A stretch of DNA of 64,000 nucleotides. It comes from Notospermus geniculatus. Taxonomy: Eukaryota > Nemertea > Pilidiophora > Heteronemertea > Lineidae. How positions within the stretch are numbered: the first letter of the stretch is position 1; each line of letters opens with the position of its first letter. The notes below the pieces were generated by a model. It was given only the letters and a program-made list of their open reading frames with translations. It did no database searches and was not told the DNA's origin. Shown here piece by piece: positions 18,966 to 28,146 of the stretch. The stretch covers positions 55,492 through 119,491 of the forward strand of contig NMRB01002200.1 in the NCBI GenBank assembly GCA_002633025.1, in the 5' to 3' direction. Made by a program: the position numbers and the translations under genes.

Positions 18966-19625
18966 ATGGCGCTCCTCCACTTGCCACGTTTTCGCAGAAG
19001 TTGGCTCTCAATCATCCTGAGAATATCAGGCGTTCTTAGTGCTCGCTACCTTCGTACACAAACCCCTACCTTCGCACACAAACCCCTGAGAGATTTCGCC
19101 TGAATCGGTGGAGTATCAAAGCCATTCCAGCAAATGTTCATCCCCACCATCTCATCCTAATTTGGCCACTGATTGTTACACATGAACTACGCAGGTAACA
19201 AAGCTGACCCAGCAGGTCTGAACATGAAATAAACTCCAGTTTCGCGACGTGTGGCCTGAGAATGATATACATTCTGTGCGATGAATGTAGGATAGGCTGA
19301 ACTCAACTTAGATTGAATCCAGCAGTGAGGTTAATTGCCTGGCATAACTAGGTCAGCTGCTTGACTGATTGGGCGCATTTTCTCAGGCGCCAAGTACTCC
19401 AGCAAATCAAGCGAAATATCTCAGGGGTTTGTCTGCGGTGACGAAGGGAGCGAGCACAGTAACAACGCCTGATATTCTCAGGATGGCTCTCAATGGGCAA
19501 CTCAACTGAGAGCAGTTGTTTGTGTCATTGGTCCCAGCGTAAGCCGACAGGACACAAACAATGGTGAATTGCCCATTGTGAGCCAACTTCTGAGAAAAAA
19601 CTGTCAAGTGGAGCAGCGCCTTTAG
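18966..19625. mobile_element. CTCCAC-family MITE, copy 2, interrupted by another element
   Basis: The outer arms GCGCTCCTCCACTTG...AAGTTGGCTC and GAGCCAACTTCTG...CAAGTGGAGCAGCGC match the uninterrupted copy at 56008-56189. Between them, after GGCTCTCAAT, a second element is inserted at 19013-19485. Removing it restores the same order as the intact copy. Confidence 0.8.
19013..19485. mobile_element. inserted element with 9-bp target duplication
   Basis: The ends are CATCCTGAGAATATCAGGCG and the reverse complement ending CTCAGGATG. The flanks carry the direct repeat GCTCTCAAT at 19004-19012 and 19486-19494. Inverted homology continues through the words GTGCTCGCT and ACAAACCCCTGAGAGATTTCGC. A 9-bp duplication suits Mutator-like elements; there is no coding sequence, so it is non-autonomous. 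Confidence 0.8.
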
Positions 19626-19629
19626 CATT

Positions 19630-20035
19630 TGGAACGAGTACTTTGAAATAAGGGGCCATATTCGAGAAGCTTCCTTAAAGCTGACATGTTTGCATTACCC
19701 CATGTCTTTGGCTGAATAAAAAAATACCTGCCGCGCCACAGCGCGGTAGGTAGATGAAGTTCAAACGTCCAGGTCCTTCATCAAACACCTCTCTCAGACA
19801 GCCATTACGCCAAATACCGCCTTGGTGTCGCTGTCATTCGAATGAAAGCCGTCGAGCTGGAAGGATGGCTAGTGCTCCGCAGGTCGGTACAAGTTCAATA
19901 CTGTAGGATAGACAATAGGGTCAAGCCTAGCCCTACAATGCACATGCAGATCCAACTACAGGCAGCTGTTGGGCAATTCCACGGTCGCGGACGTGACATG
20001 TTTTCACTTATTCAGTGTTGTTTCTGCAAATTTTG
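19630..20035. other. no gene; solo MITE end and small hairpin
   Basis: GGGGCCATATTCGAGAAGC at about 19651 is a single end of the GGGCCGTATTC group. CCGCGCCACAGCGCGG at 19731-19746 is a small hairpin. Otherwise unsupported. Confidence 0.4.
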
Positions 20036-20037
20036 CA

Positions 20038-20325
20038 GGCGCGGATCCAGAGGGGGGCCGAGGGGGCCGCGGCCCCCCTATTTTTGGAACACCAACAAAA
20101 AATGGGTCACTAACTCCGAAAAAATGAGCAAATAGATGAGGAAATCATGCCCCCAGATGCTTGGAAATCGTATCTAAGTGCATCTGGAATTCAAACTTTT
20201 CTGGGGGAGGCCCCCCAGACCCCCCCGTTGTGGCTCCGCGCCTTGCGGCTCTACTCCGTCATCGCACCCTGTGGCTGATGGTGACCGGCCCCCTGTATTC
20301 CAAAATCCTGGATCCGCCCGTTTTG
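20038..20325. mobile_element. GGATCC-ended G/C-run element
   Basis: It begins GGCGCGGATCCAGAGGGGGG and ends with CAAAATCCTGGATCCGCC on the same strand as inverted ends. The interior has the runs GGGGGCCG and CCCCCCAGACC. Fragments of the same kind are at ~9838, ~21600 and ~21935. Confidence 0.6.
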
Positions 20326-20349
20326 GAACCACAGAAAGATGTAATACCA

Positions 20350-20574
20350 TGCATCATGTCAGGCTCTTGTCCTTCTATGCCCCTGGTATGAATTATGTTC
20401 GTTTGGATTCATAATTAGTGCATTGTTTGCTAATTAGTTGCGTCACGGCCGTGACATCACACAGGTCACGTCCGTGAAGCAACTAATTAGCAAACAGTGC
20501 ACTAATTATGAATCGGAACAACGAACTTAATTCATACCAGGGGCATAGAAGGACACAGGCCTGACATGATGCAG
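20350..20574. mobile_element. long-armed foldback element
   Basis: About 105-bp arms: GCATCATGTCAGGC...CTTCTATGCCCCTGGTATG...CATAATTAGTGCA...GCTAATTAGTTGC, then the reverse. The loop is only about 15 bp (GACATCACACAGGTC), so it is almost a perfect hairpin. Confidence 0.85.
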
Positions 20575-20632
20575 GATCGCCTACCGCCTACTTCATGGTC
20601 CTTTGGTGCCATGAGTTTCAGAGGGCCGTATT

Positions 20633-20740
20633 CTAGAAGCTTCCTTAAGTGTAAGGTTGACCTTTAGCTATTGTTTGCAGGGCAGAATACAAAAGATTAA
20701 GGTCGACCTTACACTTAAGGAAGCTAATAGAATACGGCCC
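20633..20740. mobile_element. GGGCCGTATTC-ended MITE
   Basis: Arms GGGCCGTATTCTAGAAGCTTC...TAAGTGTAAGGT and the reverse AGCTAATAGAATACGGCCC. Compact unit of ~108 bp. Confidence 0.85.
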
Positions 20741-20773
20741 AAATGACTGCACTGAACAAGTAAAAAAATATAC

Positions 20774-21055
20774 TGCGTCGTATTTTAGAACGTTCCTTAA
20801 CGTTAAGTTCGACCTTAAGTCTATTGTAAAACCATTGAGAACAATAGATTTAAGGTGGACCTTAATAGTGAGGTTAAGAAACCATACGTTAACGCTAACG
20901 CTAACGTTATTGACATCATTTTGACGTCACATCGAATGAATCTGTTGTATTTCTTCGAGGAGTGACGTCATTTTGACGTAATTAGCGTTAGCGTTAGCGT
21001 TAACTTATGGTTTCTTAAACTCACTAATGTTAAGGAACATTTTAAAATACGGCCC
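20774..21055. mobile_element. GGCCGTATTTTA-ended MITE, interrupted
   Basis: Arms CGTATTTTAGAACGTTCCTTA and TAAGGAACATTTTAAAATACG. The unit is interrupted at 20878-21014 by another foldback element flanked by TTAA. Confidence 0.8.
20878..21014. mobile_element. TTAA-flanked foldback element nested in the previous one
   Basis: AGAAACCATACGTTAACGC...and reverse ...CTTATGGTTTCT, with TTAA at 20874-20877 and 21015-21018. The arms carry repeated GCTAAC/GTTAGC words. Confidence 0.8.
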
Positions 21056-21109
21056 ATACTGAAGTGAATTTTACCGTGGACTTGCCCTATTGACGGCAAA
21101 TGCCCGCTG

Positions 21110-21447
21110 TACACGATTGGATTTTTCATCCAATTTTCTGAATATGCTCAATAAAGGCCAACATGGATAAAACATTTGATCGTGTGCAGCGAGCGTAAGT
21201 ATTAGCCGTGGTTACACTACATAGAAATCCCCGGGTTTTTTGACACCCGGGTCTAGCCCGGCTCTGAAAAATCCCTCCGGATGCCCGGTGCCCGTGAACA
21301 GTACTCAAATTTTGTGACGGGGACCTAAATTAAGCCGTCCAAAAACAGTTCGAGCTCGGAGGGGATTATTACACCGCGTTTTTAACAGGTGTGGACAGAA
21401 AAAACCCGGGTTCGACACGGGTTTTTTATGTAGTGTAACAAGGGCTT
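21110..21447. mobile_element. TACACTACAT-ended MITE and flanking inverted words
   Basis: The unit 21204-21447 has ends GTGGTTACACTACATAGAAA and the reverse TTTTATGTAGTGTAACAAGG, with inner CCCGGGTTTTTT pairs. Its terminal word TTTACACTACATA recurs in the three copies at 46.6-48.1 kb. The 85 bp before it (ATCGTGTGCAGCGAGCG) have relatives in reverse near 22240-22330. Confidence 0.65.
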
Positions 21448-22500
21448 ATGAGTCCTGGGCCCGGTTGCACCAAACGTCGTAGGTGCTGTCTTAAAGTTAA
21501 GAACAAAAATGGGTTGCACCATCGATGTCGTGTATAACCTCCATTCATAAAATAACATTCGTAATCAGAAAACTCTAATTCAGGAGGGTTAGGCGCTTGT
21601 CCAGGATTTTGAGCAGAGGGGGGGGGGGGTCCAGGGGAGCCCGAGGGGGAGAGCGAGGGGACACCCGACTCGCATTGGAAATTTTGTAAAATCTGCACAC
21701 CGAAGACGCCATTTCCCAGCATTTCAGCTTGGACATGCTCTGATGAAGTCTTGAACGTTGTTTAGTCGCATAATTTCTGATTGGCTTCTTATAACAACTA
21801 CAGCGGGTACCAAAGCTACCCTAGCAGGGGTCTGAAGTTTACAGAACCCGCTAGGCCCTCACTAGCATTGTATACATGTATTTGCCTCTCTCCATATTAT
21901 TTATGTAAAAAAACTATGGTCTGCGCGAGCAGGGGGGTCTGGACCCCCCTCTGGACACGCGCCTGGGTTAATTGTTCAATAAATATCCATGCCCGTCGTA
22001 CAAGGTCAAATTTTATCAATTCGTCATTCAAAAATAAGACAGGTGTGACAGGAATCAAAGTCCCACTGGAATCTAAGTCCGGTGTTATTGTTCAGCGAGA
22101 GATTAGAATATATGGCTAGAGAGACCATGACCATTCGAACATAGCCATACAACAGCGGGCTATTTTTGGCGGACTTGCATTCCTAGGACGTTGATTCCTG
22201 TCACACCTGCTCTATTCCATCAATCCGCGATTGACGCAAAATATTTCATCCAATTTCGTGCCGTACACGATCAATCTTTTTGGTCAAGTTTTTTCATCCA
22301 TGTTTGGGGGTCGTGTACAGCGGGCATAAATGGCATAATGATATTACACCGTGATAAAAATAAACATTAACAATAGTCACGTGACTTGCGACGACATCAA
22401 CTACCCCATAACATGTATATTACGTACATGTACTCCAATGTTTACAAACTTTGTACTTCAGAACGCTTCGGGCAGTAAAGTTTATCTACATGTAATAGGC
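21448..22500. other. repeat fragments, no gene
   Basis: GGGCCCGGTTGCACCAAACG at ~21457 looks like a solo MITE end. Around 21600 and 21935 there are GGGGGG/CCCCCC pieces of the GGATCC-type element. No coding sequence is supported. Confidence 0.4.
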
Positions 22501-22504
22501 GACT

Positions 22505-22890
22505 CCCAAGTAAGTTGATCAACTCCATTCTCAGAAATAAAATACACCGACATGACGATTAGGCCTATTGCAAAAAACCATTTCAATTGAAGGCCGAGGT
22601 GTATTCAGGTTATAACATTCTCAAATTTTGGCGTGTTGAAGCACTCCCGAACTTGAGTGAGGATATACATATTGTGGAGCTGAAACAGATATCATATTCA
22701 GTGACAAGAGCGACAGCCAAAACGTCCAGGCCACAGAACATTCAGAAACTGCACGACAAAGAGGGTTTATTCTCCAAATTCAGTTCCCAAGATCTATTTC
22801 CTGAGGAGAGAGGCTGATTTCCTGTTTCTCGTCGGTACATGTATATACATGTAATGCACACTATTTCGAAGATGCACTTCGAGTCTGGTA
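22505..22890. repeat. GPCR unit A: conserved 5' block
   Basis: Homologous to 31220-31392 + 31950-32195 (unit B) and 37850-38285 (unit C). It contains a frame MKAEVYSGYNILK that is open in A and C but diverges by frameshift after ~45 codons, so it is probably promoter/UTR-type sequence, not a protein. It marks the upstream edge of the tandem unit. Confidence 0.7.
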
Positions 22891-23100
22891 ATGAGCAATA
22901 CATGTAGGCCTACCATAAAGGAATCAAACATAAAGGTTCAACTTACAAAGGGGCTGTTTAATGAGCAATACATGTAGGCCTACCATAAAGGAATCAAACA
23001 TAAAGGTTCAACTTACAAAGGGGCTGTTTAATGAGCAATACATGTAGGCCTACCATAAAGGAATCAAACATAAAGGTTCAACTTACAAAGGGGCTGTTTA
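22891..23100. repeat. three exact 70-bp tandem repeats
   Basis: Copies start at ATGAGCAATACATGTAGGCC at 22891, 22961 and 23031 and are identical. The first 10 bases coincide with the MSNT codons of the receptor relic, which resumes only at 24925. So the repeats sit at the left edge of the insertion pile. Confidence 0.9.
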
Positions 23101-23200
23101 CTTAAGCTTTCATTTTACCAAATAGATGTAAAATTATTCTGCTTGGCCTGGTTCCAGATATTATGAAAGGGGCTGTTCACTTAAGCTGTCATTTCACCAT

Positions 23201-23388
23201 AAAGGCCCGTTTCCACTACAGCGGATTCCGCGGCGGTTTGCGGCGAGCGGTGCGGTTTTCACAGGGCTTTGGATAATCCTTCGATGGTTTTAACAACACA
23301 ATGGCCTATTGATTATCCCAATGCCTGTGAAAACCGCTCCGCTCGCCGCAAGACGCGGCGGAATCCGCTATAGTGGAAACGGGCCTTT
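23201..23388. mobile_element. foldback element (AAAGGCCCGTTTCCAC ends)
   Basis: AAAGGCCCGTTTCCACTACAG...GCGGAATCCGCTATAGTGG-AAACGGGCCTTT. The inner arms are CG-rich (GGCGGTTTGCGGCGAGCGG). Confidence 0.85.
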
Positions 23389-23401
23389 ATTCTGCTTGGC
23401 G

Positions 23402-23537
23402 TTAGGCTAAGAATCCATTCACGCGATTTTTGTGCCGCGCGATGCCACATCCTTTGTCAATGACCAATGTCGTGGAAACAAACAATGGTTGCCGCGTCGC
23501 ACCGCTAGAAATTCGGGTGAATGGATTCTTAGCCTAA
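23402..23537. mobile_element. foldback element (TTAGGCTAAGAATCC ends), copy 1
   Basis: TTAGGCTAAGAATCCATTCA and reverse TGAATGGATTCTTAGCCTAA. It abuts the next element directly. A sister copy is at 23829-23963. Confidence 0.85.
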
Positions 23538-23830
23538 AGGTCCTTGCACACCAAAAACGCGCCTTGAACGCCGCGGTTTCCGCCCACATACAGGGGTCAC
23601 ACCTCCCCTCCCGCGTGAAAAGCTGCGGGAGGCGTGCATTTTTCGGGGCAAGCACACTCGATAACTACAGAAGTTATTTCGGGCGGCGGCGAGCGCGCGT
23701 CATTTTTTTGCCGCGCGTCTTTGGTGTGACCCATTTATTGAAAATCCATTGAACTTATTTTCCCGGCGGTGAACGCGCGTCGTTTTTCGCCGTCGCGGCC
23801 CGCGGTGCGGTTTTGGTGTGAAGGGGCCTA
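23536..23830. mobile_element. foldback element between two sister copies
   Basis: The ends AAAGGTCCTTGCACACCAAAA and TTTTGGTGTGAAGGGGCC are inverted. The interior has repeated GGCGGCGAGCGCGCGTC words, both orientations, suggesting a further nested palindrome. It lies exactly between the two TTAGGCTAAGAATCC elements. Confidence 0.75.
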
Positions 23831-23963
23831 AGCCTAAGAATCCATTCACGCGATATTCGTGCCGCGCGATGTCGCATCCTTTGTCCACGACCAACGCGGC
23901 GGAAACAAACAATGCTTTCGAGCGTCTGCGGCAAGAAAATCGCGTGAATGGATTCTTAGGCTA
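23829..23963. mobile_element. foldback element (TTAGGCTAAGAATCC ends), copy 2
   Basis: TAAGCCTAAGAATCCATTCA and TGAATGGATTCTTAGGCTA, with a central part homologous to copy 1 (GCCGCGCGATG...ATCCTTTGTC). Confidence 0.85.
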
Positions 23964-24096
23964 GGGATACACTGAACGCGATTTACCCATCCCGCGCGTT
24001 GTTTCTTTGTTATTTCATGCCGCATTGCCTCCGAAACAAAAGAGATTCGTGCGAAAATCGCGAGCGATGGGTAAATCGCGTTCAGTGTATCCCTAG
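23961..24096. mobile_element. foldback element (CTAGGGATACACTG ends)
   Basis: CTAGGGATACACTGAACGCG and the exact reverse CGCGTTCAGTGTATCCCTAG bound the unit. It ends next to the single N at 24097. Confidence 0.9.
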
Positions 24097-24097
24097 N

Positions 24098-24320
24098 TTT
24101 GCCCATTGTTTGGAAGCAGAGCGGCGGAAAATAACAAAAGATTTGACGCATCACGCAGCGTGAAACGCGTCTGTGGAAACGAGCCTTAAGGCTCGTTTCC
24201 ACAGACGCGTTTCACGCTGCGTGATGCGTCAAATCTTTTGTTATTTTCCGCCGCTCTGCTTCCAAACAATGGGCAAAGCGTCAAAACGCTCACGCTACCG
24301 CTTCTGTGGAAACGGGCCTT
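24098..24320. mobile_element. TTAA-centred head-to-head repeat plus full foldback element
   Basis: 24190-24277 is the exact reverse complement of 24098-24185, meeting at TTAA (24186-24189). The right half continues to GTGGAAACGGGCCTTTA at 24320, forming a complete element with ends GGCTCGTTTCCACAG. The left half is truncated at an N, so the mirror could be an assembly artefact. Confidence 0.75.
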
Positions 24321-24375
24321 TAGAGTGTAGGCCTACGTCCAGTCGTCAATTTCAGGCAGGTGGACACAAAGGAGT

Positions 24376-24497
24376 CCTGGACCCATATTCACAAAACTAC
24401 TTACATGTAAGTCAGAGTGTGATACTTATTTTCTATGTTGAACAAAGGATACATGTAAGTGTCACACTTTGACTTAGATATGTTCATGAATATGGAC
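24376..24497. mobile_element. GGACCCATATTCA-ended MITE
   Basis: GGACCCATATTCACAAAACTAC and the reverse GATATGTTCATGAATATGG-ACC with inner GTGTCACACTTTGACTTA. Same group as 56228-56335 and 56656-56770. Confidence 0.8.
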
Positions 24498-24924
24498 CCT
24501 GACCACCAGGCCAAGCAGAATAATTTTTACGTCTATTTGGTAAAATGAAGGCTAAAGTAAACAGCCCCTTTAGCATTTTATAAGTGTGGACAGTATACCT
24601 TTAAACCTCAGCAGATTTGCATTCTGACTCTTCCATGTGATAGGCAAGACCCGTCTGCAGGTTTAGTGCAAATTTTGTTGAATTCAGGTCAGTTGATCTT
24701 ATGATACAAAAGGACTGAATTAATGAGAACCCCACGAAAGATGAGAGCGCAGGGTCGACAGATTTCTTGACAGATTCATGTACCCCACTACCATAAAAAA
24801 GTTAAAGCCCCTGCCTATTACGTAAAGCCAAAATTCAGGCAGTGAGAGACATCTGGTGGCAACACAATGAAGTGTATCCATCAGTTACTTCATCGTTCGC
24901 AGTTGAACCTTTGATTCCTTAATG

Positions 24925-25128
24925 GCAATACGTCCTCAATGATTACACCATCTATAATTGCTGAATCATGAATTTGCTTTACTTGCCAGTAGCCGTCTGT
25001 CAGTTCGTAAGTTGAAATACGCTCTTGACATTGCACGTCATAACGGTTCCTTATTTGCAGCCGATCTTTGAAATCGTTGCTTTACAAGGAAACGTTCTAA
25101 CGAGCCAGCAAAAGTGCGCCGAAGTAGG
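24925..25128 (+). pseudogene. decayed first part of the GPCR, unit A
   Basis: AATACGTCCTCAATGATTAC...GTAAGTTGAAATACGCTC...GACATTGCACGTCATAACGG...ATCTTTGAAATCGTTG aligns to the receptor's codons for MSNTSSMITP through the first membrane helix (YAVDIAIYVMTVP...GIVGLQGN). It contains an in-frame TGA near 24968 and indels. It ends at CGAGCCAGCAAAAG, equivalent to MSQKK. Its first bases lie at 22891, separated by the 2-kb insertion pile. It precedes the intact receptor by about 0.8 kb. Confidence 0.8.
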
Positions 25129-25134
25129 TCTACA

Positions 25135-25682
25135 TACGGTGGCCCATAGAGCTCATTGATGAAAAATTTTTGCATTTGCATTTTTTCCGAGGTTTGATTA
25201 TTTTTCTTGTGGGTTTGTAAAATCTTTAGAAGTTCTCACCGCGGTGAAAACGTTTCCGCCTCGGTGAAAACATTCCCACCGCGGTGAAAATCATTTTTAC
25301 CGCGGTGAGAATGTTTTCACCGCGGTGAGAATGTTTCCACCGCGGTGAAAACGATTTTCACCGTGGTGAGAATGTTTCCACTGCGGTGAAAACCTCGCCG
25401 AGTTTCCACTCCGGTGAAAATCATTTCAACCGCGGTGAAAATCATGCTCGCCGCGGTGAAAATCGTTTTCACCGCGGTGAGAATGTTTCCGCCTCGGTGA
25501 AAACATTCCCACGCGGTGAAAATCATTTTCACCGCGGTGAGAATGTTTCCACCGAGGTGGGAACGTTTTCACCGCGGTGAAAACTTCTAAAGATTTTACA
25601 AACCCCCAAGAAAAAATGTTCAAACCTCGGGAAAAAATCCAATGCAAATATTTTTCATCAATGAGCTCTATGGACCACCGTA
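25135..25682. mobile_element. foldback element with array of ~17 CACCGCGGTG palindromes
   Basis: The ends TACGGTGGCCCATAGAGCTC and (reverse) TACGGTGGTCCATAGAGCTC start inverted arms of about 110 bp at roughly 90% identity. Between them (25234-25590) stand about 17 units of the palindrome TTTTCACCGCGGTGAAAA, some degenerate, spaced 20-21 bp by 6-base linkers such as CGTTTC or TCATTT. Flanks TCTACA (25129-25134) and CCTGCA (25683-25688) look like a 6-bp target duplication differing by two transitions. Units B and C have the empty site (GAAGTAGGCCTGCAGC). There is no coding sequence; a transposase must act in trans. Confidence 0.9.
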
Positions 25683-25740
25683 CCTGCAGCTTGTTACTGC
25701 GTGATTCATATTTAAACGTTGGTGGCTCTTGAAGTGACAT

Positions 25741-25862
25741 TAGCGAGGTTTCGCAAGCGCCCGGTTAGGCCATACGACGACGTTTATCTATTGTTTGGGT
25801 ATACCCACACAATAGATAAACGTCGTCGTAGGGCCTAACCGGGCGCTTGCGAAACCTCCCTA
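25741..25862. mobile_element. TAGCGAG-ended foldback element upstream of GPCR A
   Basis: TAGCGAGGTTTCGCAAGCGCC...GTCGTCGTAGGGCCTAACCG-GGCGCTTGCGAAACCTCCCTA; arms ~53 bp, short loop. It occupies the same site that in unit B holds a different element (32458-32887) and in unit C is empty. Confidence 0.9.
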
Positions 25863-25923
25863 ATAATATGAAGCTTTGCACAACTACATATATGTACGCC
25901 TACATTTCGAAAAACTGACGTCG

Positions 25924-26934
25924 ATGATGCACCTGGACATGAGCAACACGTCCTCAGTGATCACACCATCCGTTGGTGAATCGAGTAGCCTTGCGACACC
26001 TGCCGTCAGTTCATTTAAATACGCTGTTGACATTGCTATCTACGTCATGACGGTTCCTTTGCCGCCGATTCTTGGCATTGTTGGTCTGTTAGGAAACTGC
26101 CTGAGCTACATTCTAATGAGCCAGACAAAGTATGCCAAAAGCACGGCGTGTTTCTACATGCGGTGTCTGGCCGTTTTAGATTGTTTCTACATCTACGGAA
26201 GAATGTTCCTGCGTTATATTTTGGTGATGGCGCCACATCGTTTTGAGAATATCCGCGTCAAGCATCCATTTTGTTTGTACTATTTCGTGAATTTCAAATT
26301 GGGACAGTTTCTCTCACCATGGTTACTGGTTATCATGGCATTCAACCGGTTCCTCGCCGTCAATTGGCCGCTTAAGGCTGCCACAATTTTAACCATGCGG
26401 CGGTCAAAGATAAGCGTTATTGTCGTGTTTGCATGCGGTATACTCCTCGGTCTTGTGCAGCTGTCAAGAACGTGGCAAGAAAAGTACAACAATCACTGGA
26501 TATGCCCTTATCATTACGACCCACCTTTTGACGTCGTCTATTACTGGATTGGAGGAGTAACTGAAACGTATTTGCCAATACTTGGTATTTCCTTTTTCAA
26601 CATTGGGATTCTGATTGCCATTAGCAGAAGCAAACGAGACAAGGAGATGAACAAATCGAAAACAGGCTCCAGGGACTCCTCCGTGAACCTGGCCACTTTT
26701 TTGGTGACCAGTACCTTCATTGTGTTCAGGATTCCAAATGAAATCGGCGATTTTTACTGGGGTTACAGACAGGGGGAAGTGACCCCTGACATTCAGCAGT
26801 TAAAAAGACTTTCACTCAATACTGGTGTTCTTGCTAAGGCTATGATCTACTGCCTCAACTCGTATATTTATGTGTTAGCTTGCAAACGGCTGAGACAGGA
26901 GATGTTTCGAATAGTTTTATGCTTTCGAAAATAA
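25924..26934 (+). CDS. class A (rhodopsin-like) GPCR, copy A
   Basis: Single-exon seven-helix receptor of 336 residues from the ATG at 25924. An in-frame ATG 48 bases upstream is absent from the copies at 32959 and 39071, so MMHLDMSN is the likely start. The N-terminus has an N-glycosylation site (NTS). TM1 carries the conserved GLLGN, TM2 LAVLD, and TM3 starts after PFC (disulphide Cys); the TM3 end reads NRF in place of D/E-R-Y. ECL2 has the partner Cys (WICPYHYDP), TM5 YLPILG, TM6 ends FRIPNEI, and TM7 NSYIYV in place of NPxxY. The short tail ends MFRIVLCFRK with a possible palmitoylated Cys. Ligand unknown; layout resembles invertebrate peptide-receptor-like families. Copy B is about 97% identical. 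Confidence 0.9.
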   Translation: MMHLDMSNTSSVITPSVGESSSLATPAVSSFKYAVDIAIYVMTVPLPPILGIVGLLGNCLSYILMSQTKYAKSTACFYMRCLAVLDCFYIYGRMFLRYILVMAPHRFENIRVKHPFCLYYFVNFKLGQFLSPWLLVIMAFNRFLAVNWPLKAATILTMRRSKISVIVVFACGILLGLVQLSRTWQEKYNNHWICPYHYDPPFDVVYYWIGGVTETYLPILGISFFNIGILIAISRSKRDKEMNKSKTGSRDSSVNLATFLVTSTFIVFRIPNEIGDFYWGYRQGEVTPDIQQLKRLSLNTGVLAKAMIYCLNSYIYVLACKRLRQEMFRIVLCFRK

Positions 26935-27017
26935 TCGATGCCTCTAAATTTTTTTTGACGTAAGAAAATCGAAGTGTCCGGAACAGTCTTTGGTACTACA
27001 TTGTACATGATACTGCT

Positions 27018-27514
27018 CAAACTCGCTAGCCCAGTGGTACGGCGTTCCGCGTTTTCGGTTTGCTCCACTTTCACTGGCTTCAAACGCCCTCATCACTTCT
27101 GCTCGGAATGAGCAGAATGAATAAAAACTGATCTACAGCTAGTTTTCCACCCTAATAGAATCATAATCGTACTGTCAAGTTTAGAGTGTACCAAAACACC
27201 AAACACACCATGATTTTTAAACATTTGTTCATTATTTTGTGTCGCACTTTTTTGCTGTGGATTACACGTATGGCTGTGCTTCGGTTCGGTCGTTCCGGCA
27301 GAAATAGTTTCTATTTTAGAAGCAACCAAATCGATGGACCAATCAGCTTCGTCGAATTTGATCACATGATTTTTTGAGTGTAAACATAACCACATGCAAC
27401 AAGGAGGCAGCCATCTTAAATGACGTCATTCCTACGCGAAAAGAAGTACGGGGCACTGACGTTTGAAGGCAGAGTCAGTAAGGTGAAACCGTCTGACCTC
27501 TGCGCTGGAGATTG
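27018..27514. mobile_element. 497-bp insertion with 9-bp direct repeats (unit A only)
   Basis: GATACTGCT stands at 27009-27017 and again at 27515-27523; unit B has it once with the outer sequences joined. The ends CAAACTC... and ...GAGATTG are weakly inverted (CAA-CTC). Either a Mutator-like insertion in A or a deletion by microhomology in B. No coding sequence. Confidence 0.6.
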
Positions 27515-28146
27515 GATACTGCTGTCACGAAGTTCATTATCATGTTATAGTGCCAGAGTGTGTGATTTTGTGCAGTGCTTTCTTATTAGTGTGTGTGGCG
27601 TGTCTGAGTGTTAGTCCTGTGTGATTGTGTAGATGGAGTGAGTGAGGTGGTGTGCTAGTGTGTGACTTGTCTGTGTGGTGGAGCTGTGCGAAGGACTTCC
27701 TGTGGTGTAGGAGCGATTGGTGCCATGTTTGTGCAATCTTTGATGTTCCAAGTTTTTAATCAACACAAATTTTTTGTCATCCTTTTTTATTTGGTTTCAT
27801 TGGTTTCATGTGGCTTGGGGTATACAGTCGTCCTCAAATTTATTCATACCCCATGAAAAATTATAGGAAAAAATATTTAAAACATGCAAATGAGCTGAAC
27901 TGGCATGTCTTAGGCTTCATTGAATGACGTTTAGTTGGAATGTACAGAGATTTAAAAAATATGGCCAAAATATCACAGAGATATCACAATTTCAAAATAT
28001 CATGAAAAACTCAACTTTTTAAAATTTCAAATAAATATCTGATTCGAAATCGAAATCATATCATCCTATGACCAATTCTAAAAACTTCAGTGAAGAAAGT
28101 TTTCCAAAATCTCACTTCGATTTTGTGAAATTGCAAAATATCATTT

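Larger units (their letters stand above)
23087..24572. mobile_element. outer foldback element containing several others
   Basis: The left arm AAAGGGGCTGTTTACTTAAGC...TAAAATTATTCTGCTTGGCC at 23087-23150 is mirrored by 24495-24572 (GGCCAAGCAGAATAATTTTT...AGTAAACAGCCCCTTTA). Everything between is made of further foldback elements. A second partial left arm lies at 23166-23200. Confidence 0.8.

Noticed and set aside
22587-22817. Open frame MKAEVYSGYNILK as a gene in the 5' block
   Set aside because: The copy in unit C (37938) shifts frame after ~45 codons and unit B is interrupted; the change pattern is not protein-like.
25234-25590. CRISPR array reading of the palindromic repeats
   Set aside because: The linkers are 6 bases, the repeat is itself a palindrome, the host is clearly a eukaryote with introns, and the array sits between transposon arms.
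26045-26492. Minus-strand open frames inside the receptor
   Set aside because: They are antisense shadows of the GPCR and recur in copies B and C only because the receptor does.
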